Below, piece after piece: positions 55,199 to 64,000 of a stretch of 64,000 nt of DNA. The DNA comes from Aeromonas rivuli. Its GTDB lineage: Bacteria > Pseudomonadota > Gammaproteobacteria > Enterobacterales > Aeromonadaceae. The notes under the pieces are model-generated. The model saw nothing but the letters and a program-made list of their open reading frames with translations. It was not told where the DNA came from and made no database searches. Location: the NCBI RefSeq assembly GCF_000820045.1, contig NZ_CDBJ01000027.1:402541-466540 (forward strand). Reading direction: 5' to 3'. A program made the translations under genes and the position numbers. Numbering within the stretch: position 1 is the first letter of the stretch; every line of letters starts with the position of its first letter.

Positions 55199-56137
55199 TC
55201 AGACCTCGGGGTTGAGGCGAGTCGGCAGGCCGGAACGCTGCTCCAGAGCCTCTTTCACCATCTTGGAATCGTTCTCGGCATGAGCGACGAAACGGCTGAT
55301 GGGGGCCGTCAGCTTGAGCGGGACTGGCGTATTGGAGTTGAACTCGGCCTCGCTGCGCGACAGCGGCTCATGGACTTCCATGTAACGGCTGCCATCGGGT
55401 TCGACCGTGGCCTTGACCGGCTGGTTGACGAACTGCACGCGAGTACCGACCGGTACCTTGTCAAACAGGTACTTGATGTCGTCGGCACGCAGACGGACGC
55501 AACCACTGCTCACCCGCAGGCCGATGCCGAAGGTCGCGTTGGTACCGTGGATGGCATACAAGTTACCGATATAGAGGGCATGCAGACCCATGGGGTTATC
55601 CGGGCCAGCCGGCCAGACAGCGGGCAGCGTCTTGCCTTGCGCGGCATAACGGCGACGGATGTTCTCGGTCGGCGTCCAGGTCGGGTTGGCACGCTTGCGC
55701 TCCACCTTGGTGACCCAGTTTTCCGGGGTGTTGACCCCAAGCTGGCCTATGCCTATCGGCAACACCTGCACCACATTCTTGCCCTTGGGGTAGTAGTAGA
55801 GACGCATCTCGGCCACGTTGATGACGATTCCCTCACGGGGCGCATCCGGCAGTATCAGCTGATGAGGGATCACCAGGGTGCTGCCCGCTTTGGGCAGGAA
55901 GGGATCCACGCCGGGGTTCGCTTCCATGATGTTGGTCAGCCCCAACTGGAAGTCGGCGGCGATCTGTTCGAGGGGGCGGTTGTCCGCCGGCACCACGTAC
56001 TCCTGATTTTCACCGATCAAACGGCTCTTGGCGGTAGGCAGAGCATATTCAACAGCGGCGGCTTGCTGGCTGACCAGTGTCAGGCTGCACAAGAGGGCCG
56101 AGGCGGCGACGCGAACCGTGGTACTAAAGGCGTTCAT
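55199..56137 (-). CDS. L,D-transpeptidase (ErfK/YbiS family)
   Basis: A 312-residue exported YkuD-domain enzyme: a signal peptide (ending near AAA), a LysM-like segment ([19 protein letters not shown]), then the catalytic domain with the motif HG...SSGCVRL, the cysteine nucleophile being in GCVRL. Such enzymes attach Braun lipoprotein to peptidoglycan or form 3-3 crosslinks; which one cannot be told here. Confidence 0.92.
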   Translation of the reverse strand: MNAFSTTVRVAASALLCSLTLVSQQAAAVEYALPTAKSRLIGENQEYVVPADNRPLEQIAADFQLGLTNIMEANPGVDPFLPKAGSTLVIPHQLILPDAPREGIVINVAEMRLYYYPKGKNVVQVLPIGIGQLGVNTPENWVTKVERKRANPTWTPTENIRRRYAAQGKTLPAVWPAGPDNPMGLHALYIGNLYAIHGTNATFGIGLRVSSGCVRLRADDIKYLFDKVPVGTRVQFVNQPVKATVEPDGSRYMEVHEPLSRSEAEFNSNTPVPLKLTAPISRFVAHAENDSKMVKEALEQRSGLPTRLNPEV

Positions 56138-56483
56138 ACAATTCCTATAGGTGTTTCTGTGACCTGATCTTGGGAAGGTGCACGCTCATCATGAGCTGCC
56201 AGCACCCTTGGTGCGCATTCTTCCCTGCCGTGACACAAATTTCAACGTCCAGACGGGGGATTTATCACTCAAAGGCCCCGCTTTGACACTATTTAATGAT
56301 TTACCCTACTGCCCTTTGGCTGACTATTCCATGAACAGTGGGATCCCGCTTAAGGTTGCTGCTATTTCCCGGCCTGTGAAGTAGCTCACAACCGAGGTCA
56401 ATCGACACCCAACCTTCCTCCTTGCGCCTTATAATGCCAGCGCCAAAAAAAGGCGCTAACCTATTGACGCTACGGAAAATATA
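56138..56483. other. gene-free divergent interval with a -10 box
   Basis: This 346-base region separates two divergent genes. TATAAT at 56430-56435 lies 49 bases before the lipoprotein gene and is its probable -10; no matching -35 is evident. TTGACA at 56283 has no good -10 at the right distance. A short open frame at 56178-56384 has no recognisable features. Confidence 0.55.
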
Positions 56484-57857
56484 ATGAAAAACCTCAATAA
56501 AACCCTACTGGCCGCCGCCATTTCCCTTGGATTACTGGCAGGCTGTAACAGCAACAATGACTCCAAGGCCCCCGATCCCATGGTTCGCTTCGCTACCTTC
56601 AATCTGTCGTTTGATCGCACCGCCCCCGGCATGCTCTCCGGCGAACTGGCCCTGGACCGCGCCGCCCAGGACGCCCTGCTGGCCCGCTACCAGGAGGGTG
56701 ACGCCAGCCTCGGCAAGGCCGAGATCACCCAGGCCAAAAACGTGCAGCAGATCCGCAATATTGCCGAGATAGTGCAGCGCACCCGCCCGGACGTGTTTCT
56801 GCTGAACGAGTTCGACAACGACGGCAAGGGCGAGAGCACAACGGATCTCAAGGCGTTCAACGACAACTACCTGGCCCATGCCCAGCACGGCGAGGTGCAG
56901 GCCATCAGCTACCCGGTGATGCAGAATTTCGCCACCAACACCGGCCTGATGAGCGGCCAGGACCTCAATCTGGACGGCAAAGTGAGCCGCGGGCCGGATG
57001 ACGCCTGGGGCTTTGGCAACTACCACGGCCAGTATGCCTTCGCGGTGATGTCGAAATATCCCATCGACACCAAACAGATCCGCACCTTCCAGCACTTCAA
57101 GTGGAAGGAGATGCCGGGCGAAACCAACCCCATCATCGACGACTGCAACAACCCCAGGGCCCCGATCCCGGCCGGCCGCCAGTGCGGTGATGCCTGGTAT
57201 GACGCCGCGGCCTGGGCGCAGTTCCCGCTCTCCTCCAAGAACCACGCCGACGTGCCGGTGCGCATCAAGCAGGGCAACAAGGAGCAGGTGGTCCACTTCC
57301 TCATCTCTCACCCCACGCCCCCCATCTTCGGCAATGCGGCGCGCCACAACGTCAAGCACAACAGGGCCGAGGTCGCCTTCTGGCAGGACTATGTGGAGAG
57401 CGCCAGCTACATGGTGGACGATGGAGGCAAGGCGGGTGGCTTGGCCGAGGGCGCCCACTTCGTCATCGCCGGGGATCTCAACGCAGATCCGCAAGCGGGT
57501 GACGGGGATCTCAGTGCCATCCAGGACTTGCACAACCATGTGCTGGTCAACCAGGCGGTCACCAATGGCGCCCTTATCCCGGTCAGCCAGGGGGGCCCCG
57601 AGTGCCTCGCCAGCCAGCCGGATCAGTGCAAGCGCAACAACAACCGCACCACCCCGGAGCGCATCACCAGCAGCAGCGGCCTGCAGCTCGATCACCTGAT
57701 CCCCTCCGCCAACCTCAATGCCATCGCCTCCGGCGTGTTCTGGCCCGCCAGCTTCGAGCCGGGTTACCACCTGGTGTATGACCCACAGCTCGGCATCGCC
57801 AAGGGAGTGAGCTCGGATCACCGCCTGGTGTGGGTGGACGTCGAACTGGACAAGTGA
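56484..57857 (+). CDS. endonuclease/exonuclease/phosphatase-fold lipoprotein
   Basis: A 457-residue lipoprotein (lipobox LLAGC) with an EEP-family fold. FATFNLSFDR, LLNEFDNDG (with the metal-binding glutamate), VIAGDLNADP and a C-terminal SSDHRLVWVDV histidine are the catalytic landmarks. Members with a lipid anchor act on phosphate esters or nucleic acid outside the cytoplasm; the substrate is unknown. It shares a terminator with ttrA. Confidence 0.85.
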   Translation: MKNLNKTLLAAAISLGLLAGCNSNNDSKAPDPMVRFATFNLSFDRTAPGMLSGELALDRAAQDALLARYQEGDASLGKAEITQAKNVQQIRNIAEIVQRTRPDVFLLNEFDNDGKGESTTDLKAFNDNYLAHAQHGEVQAISYPVMQNFATNTGLMSGQDLNLDGKVSRGPDDAWGFGNYHGQYAFAVMSKYPIDTKQIRTFQHFKWKEMPGETNPIIDDCNNPRAPIPAGRQCGDAWYDAAAWAQFPLSSKNHADVPVRIKQGNKEQVVHFLISHPTPPIFGNAARHNVKHNRAEVAFWQDYVESASYMVDDGGKAGGLAEGAHFVIAGDLNADPQAGDGDLSAIQDLHNHVLVNQAVTNGALIPVSQGGPECLASQPDQCKRNNNRTTPERITSSSGLQLDHLIPSANLNAIASGVFWPASFEPGYHLVYDPQLGIAKGVSSDHRLVWVDVELDK

Positions 57858-57876
57858 TGTTCAGGATCACTCAATG

Positions 57877-57905
57877 AAAAGCGGGGCCATGATGGCCCCG
57901 CTTTT
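57877..57905. terminator. bidirectional terminator for the EEP lipoprotein gene and ttrA
   Basis: AAAAGCGGGGCCA pairs with TGGCCCCGCTTTT around a three-base loop, with T runs on both strands. Confidence 0.92.
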
Positions 57906-57917
57906 TTGCAACTGGCG

Positions 57918-60900
57918 CTAGACCAGCTTCTCGACCCGGGCCGGCAGCCCCTGGCGGGCCGAGGATCCGATGGCCCAGTCCACCAGGGGATAACGGCCGT
58001 GGCGGCTGGGATCCAGCACCGCCAGATCGTTGAGGTTCACCCCGGCGCCGCGCAGGGCGCTGGCCGCCACCTCCTTGCCGTCGACCCAGTGTGCCCGCGC
58101 CCCCAGCTCCTTGTGACCGAAGCCGTGCTCGATGGCGATGGCATCTTCCTGCACCCCGGCCACGCACTCGGCCAGCCCGATCACGCTGCCATTGGGGGTG
58201 CTGACCCGCACCCTGTCCCCGCTCACTATGCCGAGGCGGGCCGCCGTCTGGGCGTTGAGCCGCACCCCGTTGCTGGGGTGCACCTGGCGCAGGCGATCCG
58301 AACCTATGCTCATGGAGCTCATGGTGTGGGACTTGTAGCTGGTGAGCAGCAGGGGCCACTGGGCAGGCTTGAACGCCTCGCTCAGCGGCGTGCCGTCGGC
58401 GAGCTGGGCCCGGAAGAAGCGCGGGGTGCCGCTCAAGAACTGGCCGCTCTGGCTGTGACGGCGGCTGCCCACCGCCGGGTTCCACAGCATCAGCGGCTTG
58501 GGCCAACGCTTGCTCGGCTGACCCGATTCGTCGCGCCCCTTGGCGACCGGCTCGAAGCGCCCGCCCCGGGCAAAGAGATAGGCGGCGCGGCTCGCCTCCT
58601 CCGCGCTCAGGGTGGCGTTGAGGGTGGGCAGGATCCGCTCCACCCCGGACCAAGCGAGGTCTTCAGCGCCGATGGGAGGCACCGGCTGGCCGAGGTAGGC
58701 GACGTTGGCAGCCCCGTAGAGGGAGAAGTCCGCCGCTTTGTTGAGCGCATGCAGCTTGCCATCCGATCCCTCGATCGCCCCCTCGCCGAAGCCCGGCAGG
58801 CCGAGGCGTTTCGCCACGGCGATGAGGAAGGACTCCATGCAGACGGGATCCCCCTCGGTGGTCTTGACCACTCTGGGCTCGATCACAGGCCAGCGCCCGG
58901 TCGAGACCTTGGTCATGACCCCGTGCCAGGCGGTTGCCCAGCCCCAGGACTCGTAGGTCAGGGTGTCAGGCACTATGTAGTCCGACAGCGCCGAGGATTC
59001 GTTGATGAAGCTGTCGATGCTGATGAACAGCGGCAGCACGCTCGGATCCTTGAGCTGTTCACCTATGGCCTGGTGCAACCCGGCCTGACCGTAGAGCGGG
59101 TTGCCCATGTGGTTGATCCAGGCCTTGGCGCGGTAGGGGTAACCGCTCACCGCCGCGGTCAGGTGCTCGCCGAGCAGCGGGCCCGAGATGGGGAACCAGG
59201 GCTCGTGGGCCGGATAGGGGTTCTGCCCCGCCTCTTTCTTGCGACGATATTCGGAGGTCTTCTCGTAGGGGAACTTGGAGCGGGAGAGGAAGACGCCGGC
59301 GGGTTTCACCATGCCGGGGAAGCTCTCCAGATCGTAGCGCGGCCCGCTCCCGAAGGGGTTGAACTTGCCGCCGCTCGCCACCGCGCCGCCCTTGGCGTTG
59401 AGGTTTCCTATCATGGCGTTGAGCATCATGATGGCCCAGGCCGTGTAGAAGCCGTTGGCACTCATGGTGCCGCCGTGGGTGATCACCGCCGCCCGGGTGC
59501 CGTGGCTGGTGAACTCCCGGGCCAGCTCCTTGATGTCGGCCACCGGCACGGCGCACTCGGCACTGTATTGCTCGAGGCTGTGCTCCCGGCTCGCCTCGGC
59601 CAGCAGCTGGAAGCTGCTCTTGACCGCCAGCTCCCCGCCCGGGGTCGAAATGCTGCGCGCCACCCAGAGTCGGGCCCGCTCGCAGCGGCCGGCCGGTGTC
59701 AGCTCGTCACTCCCCTCCTCGACCACCAGCACGGCATCCCCCTCGCCATAGGCCTCGCCCTCAAAGGGCAGCCCCAGATCGCTGGCGTGCAACATCTGGC
59801 CGAAGCGGGGGTGCGACTCGTCGCAGACCACCAGATGGCTGGCGTTGCAAAAGCCGCGATAGCCGGCCCGCTCGGCCGCTTCTGCGTTAGGTGCCCCTAG
59901 GAAGGGTTCGGCGTAACGATCGTTGTCGATGATCCAGCGCAGCATGGCCATGGCCAGGGCCGAGTCGGTGGCGGGCTTGATGGGCAGCCAGCGGTTGGTG
60001 GGGGCAGACGGCAGGTTCACCGTGTTCGGCAGGCTGGGCGCCACCACCACGTAGGAGAACGGCTTTCCCTGCCGTGCCCGCCCCGCCGCCAGCTGGCGGG
60101 ACTGGCGTTTGAAGGGGTTGCCGGACTGCTGGGGGGAGGTGCCCATAAACAGCAGGAAGTCGCTCTCGTCCCAGTCGGGTTTGAGGTGGGCGTTCTTCTC
60201 CAGATCGTCCAGCAGGGCGCCGGCCCCGACCCGGAATGACAGGCCGCAGTAGGCGCCGTGGTTCGCGAAGTTGCGGGTGCCGAAGCCGTTGAAGGTGAAG
60301 CGCTTGATGAAGGCGTCGCGGCCCTCGTCCGAGGCGTTGCTCACCAGCAGCTGGTTGGCCCTGGGGCCATATTCCGGGTTGGCGGGATCCAGCGGCTCGG
60401 CGAGGTTGCGGATGGCCCTGAGCCCTTCAACCTGGCCCTCCCCGAACAGATCGCCCCCCTCCACCACCTCCTCGATCAGCTGCTCGAAGGGGATGCTCTG
60501 CCAGCGACCGCTACCACGGGGGCCGACCCGCTTGAGACAGCGGGTGACCCTGTGGGGGCTGTCGAGCTGCTCCAGCATGGCGTTGCCCCTGGCGCAGGCG
60601 GTGGAGCGGCCATCCAGCCCACCTTCCTGATAACCGCTGGTAGCGAGCAGCGCCTGCTTGATCGGCGTCTTGAAATCGATGTGATGCAGGGCCGAGAGGG
60701 GGTGATAGGGGTTGCCGAGGATGCGCACTATCTTGTCGCTCTCGTTGTCGATGCGGGCCCGCACCCCGCACAGGGTCCAGCAGCCGAGGCACATGGTGTT
60801 GGCCAGCCGCTGCGCCGGGTTGGGGTGAAGCTCCCCTCCCTCATCGACCCGATACTCCACCGCCAGGGAGTTGCCGTGGATGGGATCCCGGGTCGGCTTG

Positions 60901-61025
60901 CCCGAGCTGCCGGTGGCCACCCCGCTCACCACCTGCTTGAGGGTGTCGCTGTAACCGGCCACGAACAACCCCGTGCCCCCGGCGATGGCGGCTCCCTTGA
61001 GAAACTTGCGTTTGCTGTGATCCAT
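57918..61025 (-). CDS. ttrA: tetrathionate reductase molybdopterin subunit
   Basis: A 1035-residue DMSO-reductase-family subunit that reduces tetrathionate to thiosulfate. The [4Fe-4S] ligands begin in TMCLGCWTLCGVRAR. The N-terminal Tat signal reads SKRKFLKGAAIAG, with KR where most signals have RR. The start is the ATG at 61025, overlapping the ttrC stop (TGATG). With ttrB and ttrC it forms the ttrBCA operon of the minus strand; the active site faces the periplasm. Confidence 0.94.
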   Translation of the reverse strand: MDHSKRKFLKGAAIAGGTGLFVAGYSDTLKQVVSGVATGSSGKPTRDPIHGNSLAVEYRVDEGGELHPNPAQRLANTMCLGCWTLCGVRARIDNESDKIVRILGNPYHPLSALHHIDFKTPIKQALLATSGYQEGGLDGRSTACARGNAMLEQLDSPHRVTRCLKRVGPRGSGRWQSIPFEQLIEEVVEGGDLFGEGQVEGLRAIRNLAEPLDPANPEYGPRANQLLVSNASDEGRDAFIKRFTFNGFGTRNFANHGAYCGLSFRVGAGALLDDLEKNAHLKPDWDESDFLLFMGTSPQQSGNPFKRQSRQLAAGRARQGKPFSYVVVAPSLPNTVNLPSAPTNRWLPIKPATDSALAMAMLRWIIDNDRYAEPFLGAPNAEAAERAGYRGFCNASHLVVCDESHPRFGQMLHASDLGLPFEGEAYGEGDAVLVVEEGSDELTPAGRCERARLWVARSISTPGGELAVKSSFQLLAEASREHSLEQYSAECAVPVADIKELAREFTSHGTRAAVITHGGTMSANGFYTAWAIMMLNAMIGNLNAKGGAVASGGKFNPFGSGPRYDLESFPGMVKPAGVFLSRSKFPYEKTSEYRRKKEAGQNPYPAHEPWFPISGPLLGEHLTAAVSGYPYRAKAWINHMGNPLYGQAGLHQAIGEQLKDPSVLPLFISIDSFINESSALSDYIVPDTLTYESWGWATAWHGVMTKVSTGRWPVIEPRVVKTTEGDPVCMESFLIAVAKRLGLPGFGEGAIEGSDGKLHALNKAADFSLYGAANVAYLGQPVPPIGAEDLAWSGVERILPTLNATLSAEEASRAAYLFARGGRFEPVAKGRDESGQPSKRWPKPLMLWNPAVGSRRHSQSGQFLSGTPRFFRAQLADGTPLSEAFKPAQWPLLLTSYKSHTMSSMSIGSDRLRQVHPSNGVRLNAQTAARLGIVSGDRVRVSTPNGSVIGLAECVAGVQEDAIAIEHGFGHKELGARAHWVDGKEVAASALRGAGVNLNDLAVLDPSRHGRYPLVDWAIGSSARQGLPARVEKLV

Positions 61026-62152
61026 CAGAGTGCCTCGCGAGCGCAATCGGTGGTGGCTGCCTGGGTGGCAGATGAAGTTGTGACGGATGGCAGAGCCGGG
61101 GCGCGTACCAGCTCGGAGAGCGCCACCAGCAGGGCCAGCAGCAGGCCGAAGGTGCCGAGGATGCCGAGCACCCCGGCCGGCCCCCAGGCTATCTGGTAGA
61201 CATAGACACCGGCGCCATATTTCGGTGCCAACTGCCCCTGAATGAGCACCAGCCAGCGCAGGCCCCACACCAGATGCAGTGCCAGCAGCCCCAGGCCCCA
61301 GGTTTGCAGGCGGGGGGAGAATCGGTGCCCCGCCAGCAGCAACAGGCCGAGCAGGCCCAGGGTCAGCAGCAGCCAGTGGGCCGCCAGCCGCCAGCTAGGA
61401 TCCAGCCGATAGAGGGCCGCCGCCTCAGCCGCCGAGGCGCCGCCAAACAGGGCCCAGCCCAGCAGGGAGAGCGCAAGCAGGGCCAGGATCGGGCGGATCT
61501 GGCGCAGCAGCCCCGCCTCGGTGTGCTGCTGCCAGCCCGCCAGCAGCCGGTTGAGCAGCAGCAGGGCGCTCTGGGCCGCCAGCAGGGCGCTCAGCGCCAG
61601 CAACCAGGGGAGCCAAGGGGTGTGCCAGAGCGGGCGCGCCTGCACCGCCATGGTCTCGAGCCCGGTGTAGAGCGCGATACTGAGCCCGCTCAAGGCCGCC
61701 ATCAAAGCCAGCGGCTTGCGCCAGGGCTCGCCGGACCAGTTCCCCAGGCAGAGCAGTCGCGCCAGGGCGGCGACCCTGTCCCGCTCCTCGCCGCGTCTGG
61801 CCAGGTTGGGCCTTATCAGCAGCCAGCCAAACAGCATGCTGAGCAGGCTGAACAGGGGCAGCAGGTAGGCGCCATACCACATGATGGAGGTGAAGCGGGT
61901 CTGGGCGTAGAAGTGCCAGGCCCGGGCTGGCTGGTGCAGATCCGCGGTCAGAGCGATGGGCGCCACCAGACCGGCCCCCATCATCAGCACGGCGGCCAGG
62001 GTCTGCAGCCGCCGATCCGGTACCTTGCGCCATAGATCGGCCGCGCCCAGCCAGAGGGCCCCATAGGCGAGGCCGATGAGGAAGAAATATTGCACCGCCC
62101 AGGGCAGCCAGGTGATGGGCTGATCCGGGGCCAGCAGTTCGTTAATGGTCAT
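61025..62152 (-). CDS. ttrC: tetrathionate reductase membrane subunit (NrfD family)
   Basis: A 375-residue NrfD/PsrC-type integral membrane protein with about nine helices that oxidises quinol and passes electrons to TtrB. The start is the ATG at 62152 with AAGGAG eight bases upstream, overlapping ttrB by 11 bases. The order ttrB-ttrC-ttrA is that of Salmonella. Confidence 0.93.
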   Translation of the reverse strand: MTINELLAPDQPITWLPWAVQYFFLIGLAYGALWLGAADLWRKVPDRRLQTLAAVLMMGAGLVAPIALTADLHQPARAWHFYAQTRFTSIMWYGAYLLPLFSLLSMLFGWLLIRPNLARRGEERDRVAALARLLCLGNWSGEPWRKPLALMAALSGLSIALYTGLETMAVQARPLWHTPWLPWLLALSALLAAQSALLLLNRLLAGWQQHTEAGLLRQIRPILALLALSLLGWALFGGASAAEAAALYRLDPSWRLAAHWLLLTLGLLGLLLLAGHRFSPRLQTWGLGLLALHLVWGLRWLVLIQGQLAPKYGAGVYVYQIAWGPAGVLGILGTFGLLLALLVALSELVRAPALPSVTTSSATQAATTDCAREAL

Positions 62153-62927
62153 GGGCTATCTCCTTGCCGTCGTCGCCGAGCAGGGTACACTGCGCCGGAT
62201 GGCCGTCGATCTTGCTGACGAAGGCCTCATCCATGCCCAGATAGAAGACCCGCGGCTGGGTATGGGCCTCGGGCTTGAGCACCTTGAGGGCGGACTCATA
62301 TTCCCGCAGCAACCGGCTTATCTGGCTCTTGGGATCGTTGAGATCGCCGATGATGCGCGCTTCGCCGACGCAGCTCTCCACGCAGGCGGGCAAGAGCCCC
62401 GCCTCCAGCCGGTGGGCGCAGAAGGTGCACTTGTCGGCGGTGTTGGTCTCGTGGTTGATGAAGCGGGCGTCATAGGGGCAGGCCTGCACGCAGTAGCCGC
62501 AGGCGACGCACCAGTCGTTGTTGACCACCACTATGCCGTCATCGCGCTGGAAGGTGGCGCCGGTGGGGCAGACGTCGAGGCAGGCGGGCTCGGCGCAGTG
62601 GTTGCAGAGCCTCGGCAACATCAAGAGGGAGGCGGGGGCATCGAGTGCCGCCACATCGCTCACCTCGTACTGGCTGACCGTGGTGCGAAACTGGCCGAGG
62701 GGGGGCTGATTCTCGATGGTGCAGGCCACGGTGCAGGCCTGACAACCGACGCAGCGGCGCAGATCGATCAGCATGCCGTAGCGCTTGCCGGGATCGCCCC
62801 GGCCTATGGCTGGGCGGGCACCCGGGGCGGCATGGCGCGGGCTCCTGGCTTGAGCGACGGGGATCAGGGCCGCCCCGGCGGTGATGGCGGCAATGCCGGA
62901 TAACAATCGGCGCTTGCTGGGCTCCAT
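62142..62927 (-). CDS. ttrB: tetrathionate reductase iron-sulfur subunit
   Basis: A 261-residue ferredoxin-like subunit with four cysteine clusters (CVGCQACTVAC, CNHCAEPACLDVCP, CVACGYCVQACP, CTFCAHR...CVESCVG). The Tat signal contains SKRRLLSG. It is the first gene of the operon, with AAGGA before the ATG. It carries electrons from TtrC to TtrA on the periplasmic side. Confidence 0.94.
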   Translation of the reverse strand: MEPSKRRLLSGIAAITAGAALIPVAQARSPRHAAPGARPAIGRGDPGKRYGMLIDLRRCVGCQACTVACTIENQPPLGQFRTTVSQYEVSDVAALDAPASLLMLPRLCNHCAEPACLDVCPTGATFQRDDGIVVVNNDWCVACGYCVQACPYDARFINHETNTADKCTFCAHRLEAGLLPACVESCVGEARIIGDLNDPKSQISRLLREYESALKVLKPEAHTQPRVFYLGMDEAFVSKIDGHPAQCTLLGDDGKEIAHDH

Positions 62928-62988
62928 GGACTATTCCTTCTGCTGGCTTGCCTAGGGGGCAAGCGTGGGGATGAGGCCATTGTCCCCG

Positions 62989-63022
62989 CCACAAAAATCC
63001 GTCTCTATTGTGGTTTTCCACA
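62989..63022. promoter_or_regulatory. inverted-repeat array between ttrB and ttrS
   Basis: CCACAA (62989-62994), TTGTGG (63008-63013) and CCACA (63018-63022) form inverted repeats in both pairings; TGTGG-TTTT-CCACA is a perfect short palindrome. This is a good candidate for the response-regulator (TtrR) operator. Confidence 0.45.
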
Positions 63023-63036
63023 TAGCGGGGGCCCCC

Positions 63037-63050
63037 TTGATCCAGCGCAA
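63037..63050. promoter_or_regulatory. FNR-like site between ttrB and ttrS
   Basis: TTGAT-CCAG-CGCAA matches the FNR pattern TTGAT-N4-ATCAA at eight of ten positions. Anaerobic FNR control of ttr operons is known from Salmonella, so a site here would be expected. Confidence 0.45.
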
Positions 63051-63156
63051 GAAAAGCGGCGGGCCTCTGGCCGAACTGTGACGGGCCCCCCATTGCACGC
63101 CCGACAGGGGGTCAAGCCGGCCCCTGATGCCCCTCCCGGTGATAGACTGGCCGCCT

Positions 63157-64000
63157 ATGTTCGCGCCCCTGTTCCTCCAACCCTCGCCATCGTTCCGGTG
63201 CCAGCGGCTGAGCTGGCTGCTGTCCTGCCTGCTGCTCTGGCTGATGGCCCTGCCCGCTTTGGCCGCACCCGAGCCGAGCCACCCTGTGTCCGTATCAGTC
63301 CAAGTAGAGCCGGTGCGAGTCGGCGTGCTGGCGACTCGCGGCCTCCCCCTCGCCCGACAGCAGTGGCAGCCGCTGATGGGCTGGCTGAATGAGCGCGTGC
63401 CAGAGCGGCGCTTCGCGCTGGTGCCCCTGGAGCTCGATGCCCTGGCCGAGGCCGTCGCGCAAAGCAGGCTCGACTTTGTCATCACCAACCCGGGCCAGTC
63501 GGTGAGTCTGGCGCGCCAGTATCCGCTGGCCTGGCTCGCCACCCTCAAGAGCCCGGCCGGGGGTGACAACCTCGCCATAGGCGCCGCCCTGGTGGTGCGC
63601 GCCCATGCCCCCTACCGGCACTGGCAGGATCTCGAGGGACAGCCGGTCGCCGCCGTGTCGGAAAACGCCTTCGGTGGCTACCTCGCCTACCGCTTCGAGG
63701 CAGACGAGCAGGGGGTCAGGCTGGAGCGCTTCTTCTCCGCCGTGCGCTTCACCGGCTTCCCCCTGGACAGGCTCATCGAGCAGCTGGCGGCGGACCAGGT
63801 GGCCGCCGCCATAGTGCCCGTGTGTCAGCTGGAGCGCATGGTGCGGGAGGGCAAGGTCGCCGACTCGGATTTTCGGGTGCTGGACAACCAGGCGCCGGCG
63901 GGCTTTGGCTGCCAGAGCTCGACCCGGCTCTACCCGAACTGGGCCTTCGCCCAGACGGAGCAGGCCTCCCCTGCGCTTGCTCTGGCGGTGACGCGAGCCC
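63157..64000 (+). CDS. ttrS: tetrathionate sensor kinase TtrS, 5' part
   Basis: The frame is open from the ATG at 63157 to the window end (281 complete codons). A hydrophobic N-terminal segment (LLSCLLLWLMALPALAA) leads into a periplasmic phosphonate-binding-like sensor domain: VRVGVLATRG, DFVITNPGQSVSLA, VAAVSENAFGGYLAYR. That layout fits TtrS, which detects tetrathionate and activates ttrBCA through TtrR. The kinase part lies beyond the window. It is divergent from ttrB. Confidence 0.87.
   Translation, partial: MFAPLFLQPSPSFRCQRLSWLLSCLLLWLMALPALAAPEPSHPVSVSVQVEPVRVGVLATRGLPLARQQWQPLMGWLNERVPERRFALVPLELDALAEAVAQSRLDFVITNPGQSVSLARQYPLAWLATLKSPAGGDNLAIGAALVVRAHAPYRHWQDLEGQPVAAVSENAFGGYLAYRFEADEQGVRLERFFSAVRFTGFPLDRLIEQLAADQVAAAIVPVCQLERMVREGKVADSDFRVLDNQAPAGFGCQSSTRLYPNWAFAQTEQASPALALAVTRA

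Noticed and set aside
57906-59900. A 664-residue plus-strand open frame opposite ttrA
   Set aside because: It is a shadow of the ttrA coding strand with no start signals or recognisable motifs.
1-64000. CRISPR arrays, tRNA or rRNA genes, insertion sequences, prophage
   Set aside because: I looked for regular spaced repeats, cloverleaf-like segments, transposase motifs and phage genes and found none; short structured RNAs could still be missed by eye.

Overview
The window is a high-GC gammaproteobacterial chromosome segment that I read as Aeromonas. The evidence is the long block syntenic with the Escherichia coli ubiF-miaB-ybeZYX-lnt and leuS-to-lipA regions, an EarP/EF-P pair of the rhamnosylated Arg32 type, a ttrBCA/ttrS tetrathionate respiration locus, and codon and GC use that looks uniform throughout. 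The genus call is inference; there is no rRNA or other decisive marker here. I see no tRNA, rRNA, insertion sequence, prophage or CRISPR array.

Layout. 1-2.0 kb: a YcaQ-type DNA glycosylase homologue and a methyltransferase, both on the minus strand. 2.1-8.7 kb: a tightly coupled plus-strand cluster of a thermostable-hemolysin-family protein, an AMP-forming ligase broken by one in-frame TGA, a heme-oxygenase-like (putative di-metal) oxidase, a short-chain dehydrogenase and a secreted TPR protein, followed by an OmpR-type regulator and a QseC/PmrB-type kinase. A PmrA-box-like direct repeat lies just upstream of the first gene. This is the best candidate for an undescribed system: a self-regulated pathway acting on an acyl or carboxylate substrate. 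8.9-14.9 kb: retropepsin-like protein, guaC, earP-efp, DUF3530 protein and a D-2-hydroxyacid dehydrogenase. 15.1-21 kb: glycerophosphodiesterase lipoprotein, glycine-zipper protein, nitroreductase, HAD phosphatase with a small partner gene opposite a LysR regulator, a DUF333 lipoprotein and an isochorismatase-fold protein. 21-28.2 kb: ubiF, then miaB-ybeZ-ybeY-corC-lnt. 28.3-43.7 kb: zinc-ribbon protein, leuS, lptE, holA, nadD, rsfS, rlmH, mrdA, mrdB, mltB, rlpA, dacA, ybeD, lipB, lipA, i.e. translation, outer-membrane assembly, cell elongation and lipoate synthesis. 43.8-57.9 kb: a Gfo/Idh/MocA oxidoreductase, RBBP9-like hydrolase, recJ, mscL, a diguanylate cyclase, xerD, fldB, a TldD/TldE-like pair, a VOC protein, an L,D-transpeptidase and a nuclease-fold lipoprotein. 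57.9-64 kb: ttrA, ttrC, ttrB on the minus strand and, divergently, the 5' part of ttrS.

A second structural theme is short partial gene duplications at gene boundaries: the 3' end of guaC, the lptE/holA junction, and the 3' end of the tldE-like gene each carry a diverged extra copy of about 65-130 bp. In two of the three the extra copy keeps an open frame and has an in-frame length difference, which suggests recombination with a diverged allele rather than simple decay.
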